From Vibrio artabrorum (lineage in GTDB: Bacteria; Pseudomonadota; Gammaproteobacteria; Enterobacterales; Vibrionaceae): DNA of 64,000 nt. The number at the start of each line of letters is the position of its first letter. The stretch's first letter is position 1. The position numbers and the translations under genes were made by a program. The stretch covers positions 310,001-374,000 of the forward strand of contig NZ_AP025459.1 of NCBI RefSeq assembly GCF_024347295.1. Reading direction: 5' to 3'. Below, one piece after another: positions 9,079 to 18,324 of the stretch. The notes beneath the pieces are model-generated. The model saw only the letters and a list, made by a program, of their open reading frames with translations. It did not search any database and was not told the DNA's origin.

Positions 9079-10116
9079 CTATAACACTCGATATTGACTC
9101 ACTTTTTGGTCAATAGCACCAAAAATCGAGCCACCGGCTGCATCGAACATCTCTAGTCGAATCGAATCACCAAACGACATAAAATGGGTCGACGGCTTAC
9201 CATCGCGAATCGTCTCTATCATTCGTACTTCAGCAATGCATGAATAGCCCACGCCACCTTCAGCAATTGAGGTGCCATAATCAGTGCCCTGCTTATTCGA
9301 TACCGTGCCTGAGCCAATGATCGCGCCTGCCGACAGCGGGCGAGTTTTCGCTGCATGCACAACTAGTTCGGCAAAATTGAAAGTCATATCGACGCCCGCA
9401 TTCGGACAACCAAAAGGCTGGTCATTGTAGGTCGATATCAGCGGTAAATGCACCTTGCTGCCTTTCCATTGTTCACCAAGCTCATCAGGTGTTACCGCAA
9501 CCGGAGAGAACGCCGAAGACGGTTTAGATTGGAAGAAGCCAAAGCCCTTAGCAAGCTCTGCCGGAATCAAACCACGCAAAGACACATCGTTCACCAACAT
9601 CAACAGGCGAATCGAATCTTGCGCTTGCTTAGCACTGGCACCCATAGGTACATCACCGGTGACAATCGCGACTTCTCCTTCGAAATCGATGCCCCATTCG
9701 TCGCTGGCAACTTCGATGTTGTCACGAGGGCCGATAAATGCGTCGGAACCGCCTTGATACATGAGTGGATCGACCCAGAAGCTTTCTGGCATTTCAGCAC
9801 CACGCGCTTTACGCACCAACTCAACGTGGTTGACATACGCGCTGCCATCCGCCCATTGATAAGCGCGTGGCAGAGGCGATTCACAATATTGAGAAGCAAA
9901 CACTTCACTGCCAGTCACATGCCCATTGTTTAACGAACCGTATAACTCTTGTAACTGAGCAACAACGCTGTCCCAGTTATCCAACGCCACTTGCATAGTG
10001 GGTGCAAGGTGCATTGCATGGAAGATTTCTGTGGCAGCTACACACTGTTTGAGATCTTTACTCACGACCATCAACAGGCCATCACGAGTACCATTTTTCT
10101 TGGTTGCTAATTTCAT
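9079..10116 (-). CDS. fahA: Fumarylacetoacetate hydrolase
   Basis: This enzyme cleaves fumarylacetoacetate to fumarate and acetoacetate, the final step of tyrosine catabolism. The 345-residue protein has the FAH catalytic domain. Metal-site acidic residues lie in DFEGEVAIVTGDVP (about 149-162) and NDVSLRGLIP (about 187-196). The C-terminal GSGTVSNKQGTDYG stretch (about 280-293) shapes the active site. It is the compact bacterial form, shorter than the animal enzyme (about 420 residues). Nine bases separate it from hmgA, so the two are co-transcribed. Confidence 0.93.
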   Translation of the reverse strand: MKLATKKNGTRDGLLMVVSKDLKQCVAATEIFHAMHLAPTMQVALDNWDSVVAQLQELYGSLNNGHVTGSEVFASQYCESPLPRAYQWADGSAYVNHVELVRKARGAEMPESFWVDPLMYQGGSDAFIGPRDNIEVASDEWGIDFEGEVAIVTGDVPMGASAKQAQDSIRLLMLVNDVSLRGLIPAELAKGFGFFQSKPSSAFSPVAVTPDELGEQWKGSKVHLPLISTYNDQPFGCPNAGVDMTFNFAELVVHAAKTRPLSAGAIIGSGTVSNKQGTDYGTSIAEGGVGYSCIAEVRMIETIRDGKPSTHFMSFGDSIRLEMFDAAGGSIFGAIDQKVSQYRVL

Positions 10117-10125
10117 CCTTGTCCC

Positions 10126-11286
10126 TTACTTCTTATTGTCAGCCACTTCTTTCAAACCAGAGTCTTGCCAACTGTAGACATATTCTTTGTTCTCAACGCT
10201 ATCGAGTTCATCAGAGAACTGCAGTGCATGGCGAGTATCGATCATCACCGCGACTTCATCGGTGAACTTCTTCTTGTGCGCTTGCCCCGCCTTAAAGGCT
10301 TTGGGGTGAGGGCCATGTGTGAAGCCTGCCGGGTGGAAAGTCACCATGCCCGCTTCAATGTTGTCGCGACTGAAAAAGTCACCAGCGTGATAGAACAGCA
10401 CTTCGTCGTAATCGTCATTGTTATGGTAAAACGGCACTTTCAATGCGCCAGGATCGCTCTCAATTGGGCGTGGCACAAAGGTACACACCACAAAGCCTGC
10501 GCCAACAAACGTCGTATGCGCAGAAGGTGGTAAGTGGTAGCGATGTGACATCAGCGGTCTGATATCGCGCCAATTCACTTTCACCACCGCTAAGTCGCCA
10601 TGCCAGCCAATTGCATCCAATGGATTGAACGGATAGGTGATCACGCTGACTTTATCGTGGCGTTTCACCTGAACCTGAGTTTGATTTTCTGAGTACTGAG
10701 CGCGGAATTGATCGTTGATTGAAGGTATGTCGAGCACAGCAGGATCAAACACCGCGTGATTACCGACCATGCCTTTCTCTGGCAAGGAATAAGCCGCGTC
10801 AGTGTTCTCAATCATCAAAATAAACATCGGCTCGCTTGGCTCCAAGCGCCAGTTGGTCGAGCGCGGGATCATCACGTAATCCCCTTCACTCAGTTGTAAA
10901 TGGCCATAGTCGCAGTAGAGATCAGCACTGCCTTGGTGAATGAACAACAGCTCATCACCGTCAGAGTTACGCACTAAAAAATCCATCTTCTCATTCATGC
11001 GCCATACACGAATTTTGCAGTCCGCATTGTGTAAAAGGTGAGGCACAGCCCAAGGGGTTATCTGGCTGGCTTTTTCCACCAGCGTAAAATCAAAAGCGCG
11101 AGGACGCAGATCGCCCTCCCACTCCGACCAACCTGTAGGGGCATGTTGGTGATGAAAATGAGCGGCAGGGCCGAAGAAACCACTTCGACCGGCTTCTCGC
11201 TCATAAATTGCCTCTACGGGAAAATCGGCATGCGCTTGTTTAGAGCACACCCCCTCCCTATGAGGAAACGAGATCCATTTATGCAT
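10126..11286 (-). CDS. hmgA: Homogentisate 1,2-dioxygenase
   Basis: HmgA opens the aromatic ring of homogentisate to maleylacetoacetate with Fe(II) and O2. The 386-residue cupin-fold protein shows conserved segments CDYGHLQLSEGDYVMIPRSTNWRLE (shortened; about 144-168) and, near the C-terminus, the iron-ligand region DEVLFYHAGDFFSRDN with FHPAGFTHGPHP. Its start overlaps the hppD stop by 8 bp with GAGGAG upstream, so translation is coupled. In vibrios, loss of this enzyme causes homogentisate build-up and pyomelanin pigment. Nothing in this copy suggests damage. Confidence 0.95.
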   Translation of the reverse strand: MHKWISFPHREGVCSKQAHADFPVEAIYEREAGRSGFFGPAAHFHHQHAPTGWSEWEGDLRPRAFDFTLVEKASQITPWAVPHLLHNADCKIRVWRMNEKMDFLVRNSDGDELLFIHQGSADLYCDYGHLQLSEGDYVMIPRSTNWRLEPSEPMFILMIENTDAAYSLPEKGMVGNHAVFDPAVLDIPSINDQFRAQYSENQTQVQVKRHDKVSVITYPFNPLDAIGWHGDLAVVKVNWRDIRPLMSHRYHLPPSAHTTFVGAGFVVCTFVPRPIESDPGALKVPFYHNNDDYDEVLFYHAGDFFSRDNIEAGMVTFHPAGFTHGPHPKAFKAGQAHKKKFTDEVAVMIDTRHALQFSDELDSVENKEYVYSWQDSGLKEVADNKK

Positions 11287-12352
11287 CGTCTAATACTCCT
11301 CGACGAATCTGGTCCTCTTCAATCGATTCAAACAGCGCCTTGAAGTTGCCTTCGCCAAAACCTTCGTTGCCTTTACGCTGGATGATTTCAAAGAACACAG
11401 GCCCAATTACCGTCTGGGTAAAAATTTGCAGCAAGATGCCGTCTTTGGTCGGCGCGCCATCAATCAGAACCCGTAAGTCACGCAGCAAGTCGGTATCTTC
11501 ACCGTGGCCCTTCACACGCTCGTCGACTTTCTCGTAATAGGTATCAGGGGTTGGCATAAAGTCCATGCCGCGATCACGCAGGGTTTTCACCGTTTTGTAG
11601 ATGTCATCGGTTGCGAGCGCGATGTGTTGGATACCTTCACCGTTGTATTCGCGGATGAACTCTTCAATTTGTGATTTGTCGTCTGAAGATTCATTGATTG
11701 GGATGCGGATCTTGCCACATGGTGAGGTCATGGCGCGGCTCACAAGGCCTGTCAGCTTACCTTCAATGTCGAAGTAGCGAATCTCACGGAAGTTGCCGAT
11801 ACGCTCATAAAACCCAGACCACACGTCCATATTGCCTTGCTTCACGTTGTGCGTGAGATGGTCGATTTCATACAAGCCAACATTGGCTTCGGCCATACGC
11901 TGTTCCGCATCATCATAGAATCGGAAATCGACGTCATAGATGCTCTGCTTGCCATAGCGATCCACAAAATAGAGCAGGCTTTCACCGATGCCGTAAATGG
12001 CAGGAATGCTCAGCTCCATCGGCCCTATTTGTGTTTTGTACTCTTCACCACCGCCCTTGAATGCTTGCTCCATGGCCGTCGTTGCATCATTAACACGAAA
12101 CGCCATGCCACACACGGATGGCCCATGCACCTTGGCGAACGCTTCCGCTTGGCTGTGTGGTTGTTCATTAACGATAAAGTTGATGTCACCTTGTCGATAC
12201 AGCCAAGCCTCTTTTGAGCGGTGCTTGGCAATCTCAGTAAAACCCAGTGACACAAACAGCGCTTTAAGTTGCTCAATTCCCTTGTGGTCAACGGCGGTGT
12301 ATTCAACAAACTCGAATCCATCCGTGCCAAGCGGGTTGTATGACTCCACCAT
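11279..12352 (-). CDS. hppD: 4-Hydroxyphenylpyruvate dioxygenase
   Basis: This enzyme converts 4-hydroxyphenylpyruvate (from tyrosine transamination) to homogentisate. The 357-residue protein has two vicinal-oxygen-chelate halves. The iron-binding 2-His-1-Glu set is visible as His in EIDHLTHNV (about 162-170), His in GIQHIALATDDI (about 237-248) and Glu in FFEIIQRKG (about 318-326). It opens the operon, with a strong AAGGAGA site six bases before ATG. A TyrR-box-like operator lies about 130 bp upstream. Confidence 0.96.
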   Translation of the reverse strand: MVESYNPLGTDGFEFVEYTAVDHKGIEQLKALFVSLGFTEIAKHRSKEAWLYRQGDINFIVNEQPHSQAEAFAKVHGPSVCGMAFRVNDATTAMEQAFKGGGEEYKTQIGPMELSIPAIYGIGESLLYFVDRYGKQSIYDVDFRFYDDAEQRMAEANVGLYEIDHLTHNVKQGNMDVWSGFYERIGNFREIRYFDIEGKLTGLVSRAMTSPCGKIRIPINESSDDKSQIEEFIREYNGEGIQHIALATDDIYKTVKTLRDRGMDFMPTPDTYYEKVDERVKGHGEDTDLLRDLRVLIDGAPTKDGILLQIFTQTVIGPVFFEIIQRKGNEGFGEGNFKALFESIEEDQIRRGVLDDA

Positions 12353-12479
12353 GAACTGTCTCCTTGTACCTATTGGTTTTTTGTTACGTGATTTATGTCC
12401 TTAATTAAATTTGGCCCACAAGCGGAAAGATTGGAATGGATGGAAGGAAATGGGCAATAACGCTAAAAACCCGTTAAGT

Positions 12480-12497
12480 TGTAAATTATTTGTTACA
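12480..12497. promoter_or_regulatory. TyrR box upstream of the homogentisate operon
   Basis: TGTAAA-N6-GTTACA matches 11 of 12 fixed positions of the TyrR consensus TGTAAA-N6-TTTACA. It lies about 130 bp upstream of hppD, whose substrate derives from tyrosine. TyrR is a known aromatic-amino-acid regulator in gamma-proteobacteria. The rest of the 12353-12711 gap holds no gene I can support. Confidence 0.65.
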
Positions 12498-12642
12498 CGG
12501 AAAACCTCGCAACAACAAAATGAGAGCTATCAAGGGATTAAAAGAGGGTGGTTTGATTTACAGCAAAGCAGGAATGTTATTGAATTGTTACATACAGCTT
12601 TTTATCAGCTAAGGTGATAAATCGAATATTAGACTGATGATG

Positions 12643-12669
12643 CAAAAAAGCCGCTGTAGTCAGCGGCTT
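12643..12669 (-). terminator. Rho-independent terminator of the phospho-compound importer operon
   Basis: On the minus strand, AAGCCGCTG and CAGCGGCTT pair perfectly over nine bases with a 4-nt loop. TTTTTT follows. It lies about 45 bp after the stop of the HAD phosphatase gene. Confidence 0.9.
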
Positions 12670-12711
12670 GATGAGTTCTAGAAAGAACCTAATTCGAATA
12701 TAAGGTTCGCG

Positions 12712-13371
12712 TTAATCCCAGTCGAGGATCGACCAGTTCGGTTGATCGGCTAGCGCTTTCAAACGCGGGCATGGGTTTACTAGGTAAGCAAAATCAGCGT
12801 GCTCACACAAAGGTAAGTCGTTGATTGAATCCGTATAAAAGTGAATGTCTGAGTAGTTGGTGTCTTGATTGTCTAACCACTCTTTTAAACGCGTCACTTT
12901 ACCTTCACGGTAGCTTGGCACACCTGATATTTGAGAAGTAAAACGGCCTTGGTTTTCAATCAAATCAATACCGAGTGCGTTCTCGATACCAATCTTACGG
13001 CCGACCGCTTCCACTAAGAAAGTCACGCTGGCAGAGATGATCAACATATCGATATCATCATTCTCAAGCTGCGCAATCAAGGGTTTAGACTGCTGGAACT
13101 GTCTAGGCAAAATATGCTGTTCAACACACTCTTCCACCAATGCCGTCACTTGCTCTGTTGGCATATCGGCTAACGGCTGCATGGAAAACGTGAGGTAATC
13201 TTCCATGTTCAGCTTGCCTTCCGAATACAGGCCCATTAAGCGTTTATCTTCTTCAATAAAATTGGGCGCAGTGGCAATGCCCTTTTCAACCAAGAACGCA
13301 TTCCAGAGCATCGCTGCATCGGCATTGATCAGCGTTTCATCCATATCAAATACATACAAAGGTTTGAACAT
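12712..13371 (-). CDS. HAD-superfamily phosphatase (SerB-like, subfamily IB)
   Basis: This 219-residue soluble protein has all four HAD motifs. DMDET with the nucleophile Asp is at about residues 9-13, Ser is in IISASVTF (about 111-118), Lys is in EGKVTRL, and the metal-binding YTDSINDLPL is at about 180-189. Such enzymes hydrolyse small phosphate monoesters. It is the last gene of the importer operon, with a single base between the ATPase stop and its start. This suggests it dephosphorylates a product derived from the imported compound. The substrate cannot be read from sequence; phosphoserine phosphatase proper is less likely in this setting. Confidence 0.8.
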   Translation of the reverse strand: MFKPLYVFDMDETLINADAAMLWNAFLVEKGIATAPNFIEEDKRLMGLYSEGKLNMEDYLTFSMQPLADMPTEQVTALVEECVEQHILPRQFQQSKPLIAQLENDDIDMLIISASVTFLVEAVGRKIGIENALGIDLIENQGRFTSQISGVPSYREGKVTRLKEWLDNQDTNYSDIHFYTDSINDLPLCEHADFAYLVNPCPRLKALADQPNWSILDWD

Positions 13372-13372
13372 C

Positions 13373-14392
13373 TTAGGCTCTCACAGGTTGAATTTCGTTA
13401 AGGTTAAACAGGAGTTCAAGTTGGCTGCCGTTTGCCAACAGTCGTTCAGAAGAACGGTTAAGTAAGTCGACGGTTAATTCACATTCATCGACGTCCACTT
13501 GATAGCGAATCACGTTACCCAAAAGCTGGTGGTTACGAATGGTGCCCGTTTTCGGCGCGGAGATATGCTCGCCATACTGTCGGCCTTGATCTTTAACGTA
13601 GATAGATTCAGGACGAATCGCCACTTTCCACTCGGTTTCAATGTTGAAAAGTTGCTTGGCTTTGTTCGCTTGCACCAGATTGTAGTGCCCCATGAACCCA
13701 GCAACAAACTCATTGGCAGGTTGAGTGTAAATCTCTTCGGGTGTCCCCGCTTGTACGATCTCACCTTTATTCATCAAGAAGATGCGGTCAGACATGATCA
13801 TCGCTTCTTCCTGATCGTGGGTCACGAAGATCGTGGTCAGGTTCATCTCTTTTTGGATGTCTCGGATCTGTTGGCGTAGGTGTTTACGGATCTTCGCATC
13901 CAGCGCTGAAAGCGGTTCATCGAGCAATAGAATGCGCGGCTTGACCACCAAGGCTCTTGCCAAGGCGACACGCTGACGCTGTCCGCCCGATAGCTGATGC
14001 GGGTAGAACTTCTCTTTGCCCGTTAAGTCCACCAGCCCAATCACTTTCGCGACTTCGCGCTTAATCTCGTCAGCAGCAAGCTTTTTCATCTTAAGGCCAA
14101 ACGCAATATTGCCTTCAACCGTCATGTTCGGGAACAGCGCATAAGATTGAAACACCATGCCGATGCCACGCTGTTGCGGCACTTGGTGGGTGATTTCTTC
14201 GCCGTTGACCCAGATCTCGCCACCATCAACAGGATTCAGGCCTGCCAAGCTGCGCAGTAGAGTCGATTTACCACAGCCACTTGGGCCAAGCAGCGTGATG
14301 AATTCGCCCTTCTCGATGGAAAATTCAATATCTTCAAACACCGTGTTGTCACCAAAGCTTTTGGTGAGGTTTTTCGCATTTACATAGCTCAT
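13373..14392 (-). CDS. ABC transporter ATP-binding protein, Fe3+/spermidine/2-aminoethylphosphonate class
   Basis: This subunit powers the two permeases encoded just upstream. Walker A GPSGCGKST, the signature LSGGQRQR, Walker B RILLLDEP and the switch His in FVTHDQEEA are intact, and a TOBE-like C-terminal domain follows from about residue 235. I choose ATG 14392 (MSYVNAKNLTKSFG, 339 residues), which overlaps the upstream stop by one base (TAATG). The longer reading from 14428 lies inside the permease gene. The subfamily resembles PhnT/PotA/FbpC, and the substrate is not certain. Confidence 0.9.
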   Translation of the reverse strand: MSYVNAKNLTKSFGDNTVFEDIEFSIEKGEFITLLGPSGCGKSTLLRSLAGLNPVDGGEIWVNGEEITHQVPQQRGIGMVFQSYALFPNMTVEGNIAFGLKMKKLAADEIKREVAKVIGLVDLTGKEKFYPHQLSGGQRQRVALARALVVKPRILLLDEPLSALDAKIRKHLRQQIRDIQKEMNLTTIFVTHDQEEAMIMSDRIFLMNKGEIVQAGTPEEIYTQPANEFVAGFMGHYNLVQANKAKQLFNIETEWKVAIRPESIYVKDQGRQYGEHISAPKTGTIRNHQLLGNVIRYQVDVDECELTVDLLNRSSERLLANGSQLELLFNLNEIQPVRA

Positions 14393-15177
14393 TATTTTGT
14401 TCCCTGGCTGAAACGACTTGCCAACCAAGTCAGTAAGAAAATAAACAGGAAGTACGTCATCACTAGGGCTGACGTGAAGTGGCCGCTGGTTTGACGCATG
14501 TTGTATAGGTAGATTTGAAGTGTCTCGTAGCGTGTACCCACCAAGATGTTGGCGAACACGAACTCGCCCAATAGGAACGAGAACGACAAGAACAGTGACG
14601 CCATTAAGCCTTTCTTAAGGTTTGGCAGAATAATCAACAGGAACGCCTTGGTGGTGCTTGCACCGAGCAGGTGAGCAGCATCCATCAAGTCATGCAGGTT
14701 GATCGCTTCAAAGCTGTTGGCAATCGCGCGGTACATGAATGGCAGCGCGATGGTGAAGTAGGTACCAATCAGAATCCATGGTGTGCCAATCAGTGAGATT
14801 TCGCTGTCTGCATACAGCTGAAGCAAGCCAACCGACGACACCACAGGTGGCACAGCAAATGGCAATAAGATCAGGATATTCATCACCTTGTCGAGCTTCG
14901 GGAAATAGTAAAACACCACGAAAATCGCAGGCAGAACCAACACCACACTCAATGACAGCGCCGCCACACAGATAAACAGTGAACGACCAAAAGCCTGCAA
15001 GAAACGAGGATCGGTCAGCAGGTTGATGTACCAATCCAACGTGAAGCCATCCGGCAGGATCGTCGCGCCCCATCGAGAAGAGATCGAGTAGATAAAGGTC
15101 GCTAAGATCGGGATCATCATGATGCCGACAATCGAATAGACAACCGTTTTATGAAAGCGAGTATTGACGGTGTTCAT
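14392..15177 (-). CDS. ABC transporter permease, PhnV-like
   Basis: This 261-residue inner-membrane protein has about six predicted hydrophobic helices. It carries the EAA-type coupling loop that contacts the ATPase: AINLHDLMDAAHLLGASTTKAF in outline, ending in a hydrophobic stretch. The start at ATG 15177 overlaps the preceding permease stop by one base, matching the coupling used elsewhere in this operon. The longer 15216 reading is inside the neighbour. It forms a heterodimer with the next permease. Confidence 0.88.
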   Translation of the reverse strand: MNTVNTRFHKTVVYSIVGIMMIPILATFIYSISSRWGATILPDGFTLDWYINLLTDPRFLQAFGRSLFICVAALSLSVVLVLPAIFVVFYYFPKLDKVMNILILLPFAVPPVVSSVGLLQLYADSEISLIGTPWILIGTYFTIALPFMYRAIANSFEAINLHDLMDAAHLLGASTTKAFLLIILPNLKKGLMASLFLSFSFLLGEFVFANILVGTRYETLQIYLYNMRQTSGHFTSALVMTYFLFIFLLTWLASRFSQGTK

Positions 15178-16070
15178 TACTTTCTCTTCCCTGCGTAGCT
15201 TTTGCTGATCAGCCATTGGTTAATCACGGTGATGAAGGCCAGCATCGCCATCAGCATTACGGAAATTGCGGCGGCTAGGTTGGGTTCTAGGAACAAGTCA
15301 CCCGATACCAAGCTCGCGATACGGATCGTAATCACGTTGTAGTTACCCGACGTTAACGCATAGACACTCGCATACGCACCAATCGCGTTAGCAATCAGGA
15401 TGATGAAGGTACCGAATAAGGCTGGCGATAACACAGGCAGCGCTATTTTGGTCCAGTACTGCCAAGTTTTCGCGCCAAGTAATGCCGAAGCCGCTTGCCA
15501 GTCGTCACTCAAGGCATCGAACGCTGGGTACAGCAATAAAACCGCCAATGGGATCTGGAAATAGATGTAAATCGCCAGCAAACCCCACTTGCCGTACAAG
15601 TCAAAATCACCCAGTAAACCGTACTGCTTGAGCAACAAGGTAATCGCACCATTGGTGCCTAAGATGATGATGAAGGCGAACGACAGAGGCACGCCTGAGA
15701 AATTGCTGCTCATGTTGGTGAAAGCAATCACCGCATCGCGGATTTTAGAATCAACGCGGCGCAATGAGGAAACGAGCAGAGTCGCGATCGCTAAACCAAT
15801 AAGACTCGACCAAATCGACAACCATAAACTGTTACCGAAAGCCTGTATCATGAAGGCAGAATCGAATATTTCAGAATAGTTTTCGAGAGAGAGCTCATCG
15901 TCGTCGTAGAAGCTATTGATCAGCACCCAAACCATAGGTGCCAGTTGGAACAGATAGAAAAATAGCGCGAAGGGCGCAAGCCACAAAGCGGGCTTGAAAC
16001 GTTGAAACAAAGATTTAGTTTTGGGTTGAAGCGCAGAGCCATCGCTCTGTGTGATGACAGAACTGCTCAT
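15177..16070 (-). CDS. ABC transporter permease, PhnU-like
   Basis: This 297-residue protein has a cytoplasmic N-terminal tail (about 35 residues), then six or so membrane helices. The coupling loop FDALSDDWQAASALLGAKTWQYW is close to the ABC permease consensus. Its ATG overlaps the stop of the upstream hydrolase as ATGA (16067-16070). The family is the Fe3+/polyamine/2-aminoethylphosphonate permease group. The gene is part of a six-gene operon from 18119 to 12712. Confidence 0.88.
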   Translation of the reverse strand: MSSSVITQSDGSALQPKTKSLFQRFKPALWLAPFALFFYLFQLAPMVWVLINSFYDDDELSLENYSEIFDSAFMIQAFGNSLWLSIWSSLIGLAIATLLVSSLRRVDSKIRDAVIAFTNMSSNFSGVPLSFAFIIILGTNGAITLLLKQYGLLGDFDLYGKWGLLAIYIYFQIPLAVLLLYPAFDALSDDWQAASALLGAKTWQYWTKIALPVLSPALFGTFIILIANAIGAYASVYALTSGNYNVITIRIASLVSGDLFLEPNLAAAISVMLMAMLAFITVINQWLISKSYAGKRK

Positions 16071-16954
16071 AGGGCCAACAATTCCTGAGTGTAAGGTTTA
16101 TCGTGTTCAAGGTTGAGTAACTGACAGACGCTGCCGCAGATGTCGGTCTGTTTCACTAAACACTCTTGGTGTGTGAACTTATCGCCAATCACAAAAAAAG
16201 GCACTTCACGTTCTTCAGGCAGAATGCCACCGTGAGACAAGTCATTGTTCATGCCGTGGTCACTGGTGATGATCACTTGATAACCATCGTCTACCCATTG
16301 CTCAAGATAGTTTGATAGGTAGATATCCGCACCACGTGCACTATTACGGTACTGGCGAGAATCCAGCCCGTGCTTATGTCCCATGTCGTCAATGTTCATT
16401 GGGTGAATCAACAAGAAGTCCGGCTGATGAGTGACACGCAGATGCTCTGCATCCAAGAACAAGGCTTCATCTGGGTAATGATCCCAGTGGTAGAAACAGC
16501 CGTGTTGGATGTTCATGGTTTCATCGTTGGTGAAACGGTCGCGTACGGCATCAAAGGGCGCTCGGTTATACAGCTCACTCACCCAATGATACGCAGCTGC
16601 TGCCGTCACCTTGTTCTGTGACTTCGCCAAGCTAAATACCGACTCGTGATTCGACAAACGCACAATTTGGTTGTTAATGATGCCGCTCTCGACCGGGCGA
16701 ACACCGGTTAAAATGCACTCATACAGTGGGCGTGACATAGATGGCAGTTCACATTGCACCGGGTAAAGCGTGGCACGCAGCTTGTTTTTTTGCGTACTCA
16801 TGGATTGCGAAGTGCTCTGCTGATTTTGGGAAACGTTGTCGTTACTTTTTATCAAGTCACTGAGTTCTAGAAGGCCATTTAGGTAACCCATGCAATCACG
16901 GGCTACCTGATAATTCAGTCCATCTAGAACAACAAGGATAACCTTATTGCTCAT
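16067..16954 (-). CDS. Alkaline-phosphatase-superfamily hydrolase (nucleotide pyrophosphatase/phosphodiesterase type)
   Basis: This 295-residue protein has the metal-binding layout of the superfamily. Asp is in VVLDGLN (residue 11), the candidate nucleophile is Ser74 in PSMSRPLYECILTG, and metal ligands lie in NIDDMGHKHG (Asp189, His193), SDHGM (Asp232, His233) and His241. No signal peptide is present, so it should act in the cytoplasm on material brought in by the co-encoded importer. It is translationally coupled to the permease (ATGA overlap). Substrates of relatives include phosphodiesters, nucleotide pyrophosphates and phosphonoacetate. Which applies here is not decided by sequence. Confidence 0.8.
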   Translation of the reverse strand: MSNKVILVVLDGLNYQVARDCMGYLNGLLELSDLIKSNDNVSQNQQSTSQSMSTQKNKLRATLYPVQCELPSMSRPLYECILTGVRPVESGIINNQIVRLSNHESVFSLAKSQNKVTAAAAYHWVSELYNRAPFDAVRDRFTNDETMNIQHGCFYHWDHYPDEALFLDAEHLRVTHQPDFLLIHPMNIDDMGHKHGLDSRQYRNSARGADIYLSNYLEQWVDDGYQVIITSDHGMNNDLSHGGILPEEREVPFFVIGDKFTHQECLVKQTDICGSVCQLLNLEHDKPYTQELLAL

Positions 16955-17015
16955 GGTCTATTCTCTATTGCTTGTTTCTATAAGCCACCTATTTAAGGTA
17001 GCGTGTTAAGCGGAA

Positions 17016-18119
17016 TTATTGCTGATGAATCAATACGTTTTCTTGCCATTGACGAGGCAGTTTTCGCGCTGACTTTTCCCATGCTGAGAAGTCAGTTACA
17101 GGGTGAACATTGCTGTATTGATCGTTCGAGATCAGCTTGTCTTGTACTGATTTAGGCAGTGTGATGTTGCTGCGAATTGGACGCGCATAACCTTCTGCTA
17201 GGTTGATTTGACCTTGATCGCTGAAGATATATTCACGAGCCAACTTAGCCGCGTTCGGGTTTTTTGCGTATTTGTTGATGATGGTGGTGTAACCAGAGAT
17301 CACAGAACCATCTTGTGGAATGCTGACAGTAAAGCGATCATGATCGATCTTGTCGCGGTAGTTCAGTGCATTGAAATCCCACATGATTGCCACTTCCACT
17401 TCGCCTTTTTCAAGGTTTGCGATGCTTGGATCGGTGTAAGACAGACGCCCTTGTTTCGCGAGTTCACCAAAGAATTTAATCGCTGGTTTTAGGTTTGATT
17501 CGTCACCACCGTTCGCAAATGCAGCCGCTAGAATTGCGTTGTTTGCTTGTGCGGCTACACCTACATCACCGACAGTGACTTTGTAGTCGCCTTTTAAGAG
17601 GTCACTCCAAGTTTTAGGTGCATCTTTAACAAGGTTGTTGTTTGAAATGAATGAGATAGTGCCAGTGTAAGCCAACGCCCAGTGGCCATCTTTGTCCTTT
17701 GCCCAGTCAGGAATGTCATTCCAAGTGGTCGGTTTGTATGGCTGAGTCACACCTTTCTTCACTGCGACACGAGCAAAGGCAAAACCCACATCACCAATAT
17801 CCGCAGTTGCGTTTCTTTTCTCTGCTTCAAATTTCGAGATCTCTTGCGCCGAGCTCATGTCAGTATCCTGATGTTTCAAACCGTAGCTTGCTTTTAGGTC
17901 TGTCCATGTGCCTTTCCAGTTTGCCCAGCTGTCTGGCATGCCCACGCTGTAAACCGCCCCCTCTTTTTGAGCAGCCTTGACCAGTGATTCAAGATTGGCG
18001 TCATTTGCCATTACAGGCGTTGAAAGTGTTGCTGTTATTCCAATTACACCCATCAATTTAAAGGTGGTACCCATCAATTTTTCAGCAGATACATTTGAAC
18101 GGCTAAGCAAAGTTTTCAT
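17016..18119 (-). CDS. ABC transporter periplasmic substrate-binding protein (AfuA/PhnS-like)
   Basis: The 367-residue product starts with a long signal peptide ending near TPVMA-ND (about residue 38). The extracellular solute-binding fold follows, with NLESLVKAAQKEGAVYSVG, a hallmark opening of the Fe3+/thiamine/2-aminoethylphosphonate binding-protein group. Other family segments are IGDVGFAFARVAVKKG and GEVEVAIMWDFNALNYRDK. The gene is first in the operon, 61 bp ahead of the hydrolase. The binding residues for iron (paired Tyr) are not obvious, and the co-encoded phosphatases favour a phosphorylated organic ligand. Confidence 0.85.
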   Translation of the reverse strand: MKTLLSRSNVSAEKLMGTTFKLMGVIGITATLSTPVMANDANLESLVKAAQKEGAVYSVGMPDSWANWKGTWTDLKASYGLKHQDTDMSSAQEISKFEAEKRNATADIGDVGFAFARVAVKKGVTQPYKPTTWNDIPDWAKDKDGHWALAYTGTISFISNNNLVKDAPKTWSDLLKGDYKVTVGDVGVAAQANNAILAAAFANGGDESNLKPAIKFFGELAKQGRLSYTDPSIANLEKGEVEVAIMWDFNALNYRDKIDHDRFTVSIPQDGSVISGYTTIINKYAKNPNAAKLAREYIFSDQGQINLAEGYARPIRSNITLPKSVQDKLISNDQYSNVHPVTDFSAWEKSARKLPRQWQENVLIHQQ

Positions 18120-18324
18120 TGTCTCTATCCCTCTGGACTCGGTCAGTAAGTTCGCTCTGTATGCTATTGCCGAAGTGTGACCGTTTGCCGTAAGTTATTT
18201 GACAGTTAGGGTGCATTTATGTGGCAGTTATATTTCACTTATATGGCAGCAACCGGATTCGGTAGTCATCCATGTAGCCTTGGTCAGTGCCACAAGAGCC
18301 TACGAAGTAAAAGCTAACGCATAC

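Noticed and set aside
9448..9933. 161-residue antisense frame inside fahA
   Set aside because: Shadow of the fahA coding sequence; composition rich in Arg/His and no start signal.
13790..17340. Scattered TGATCA or GATCATG words inside the importer genes
   Set aside because: They lack the iteron flanks (AAGC or TTCCG) and occur at the frequency expected by chance in coding sequence.
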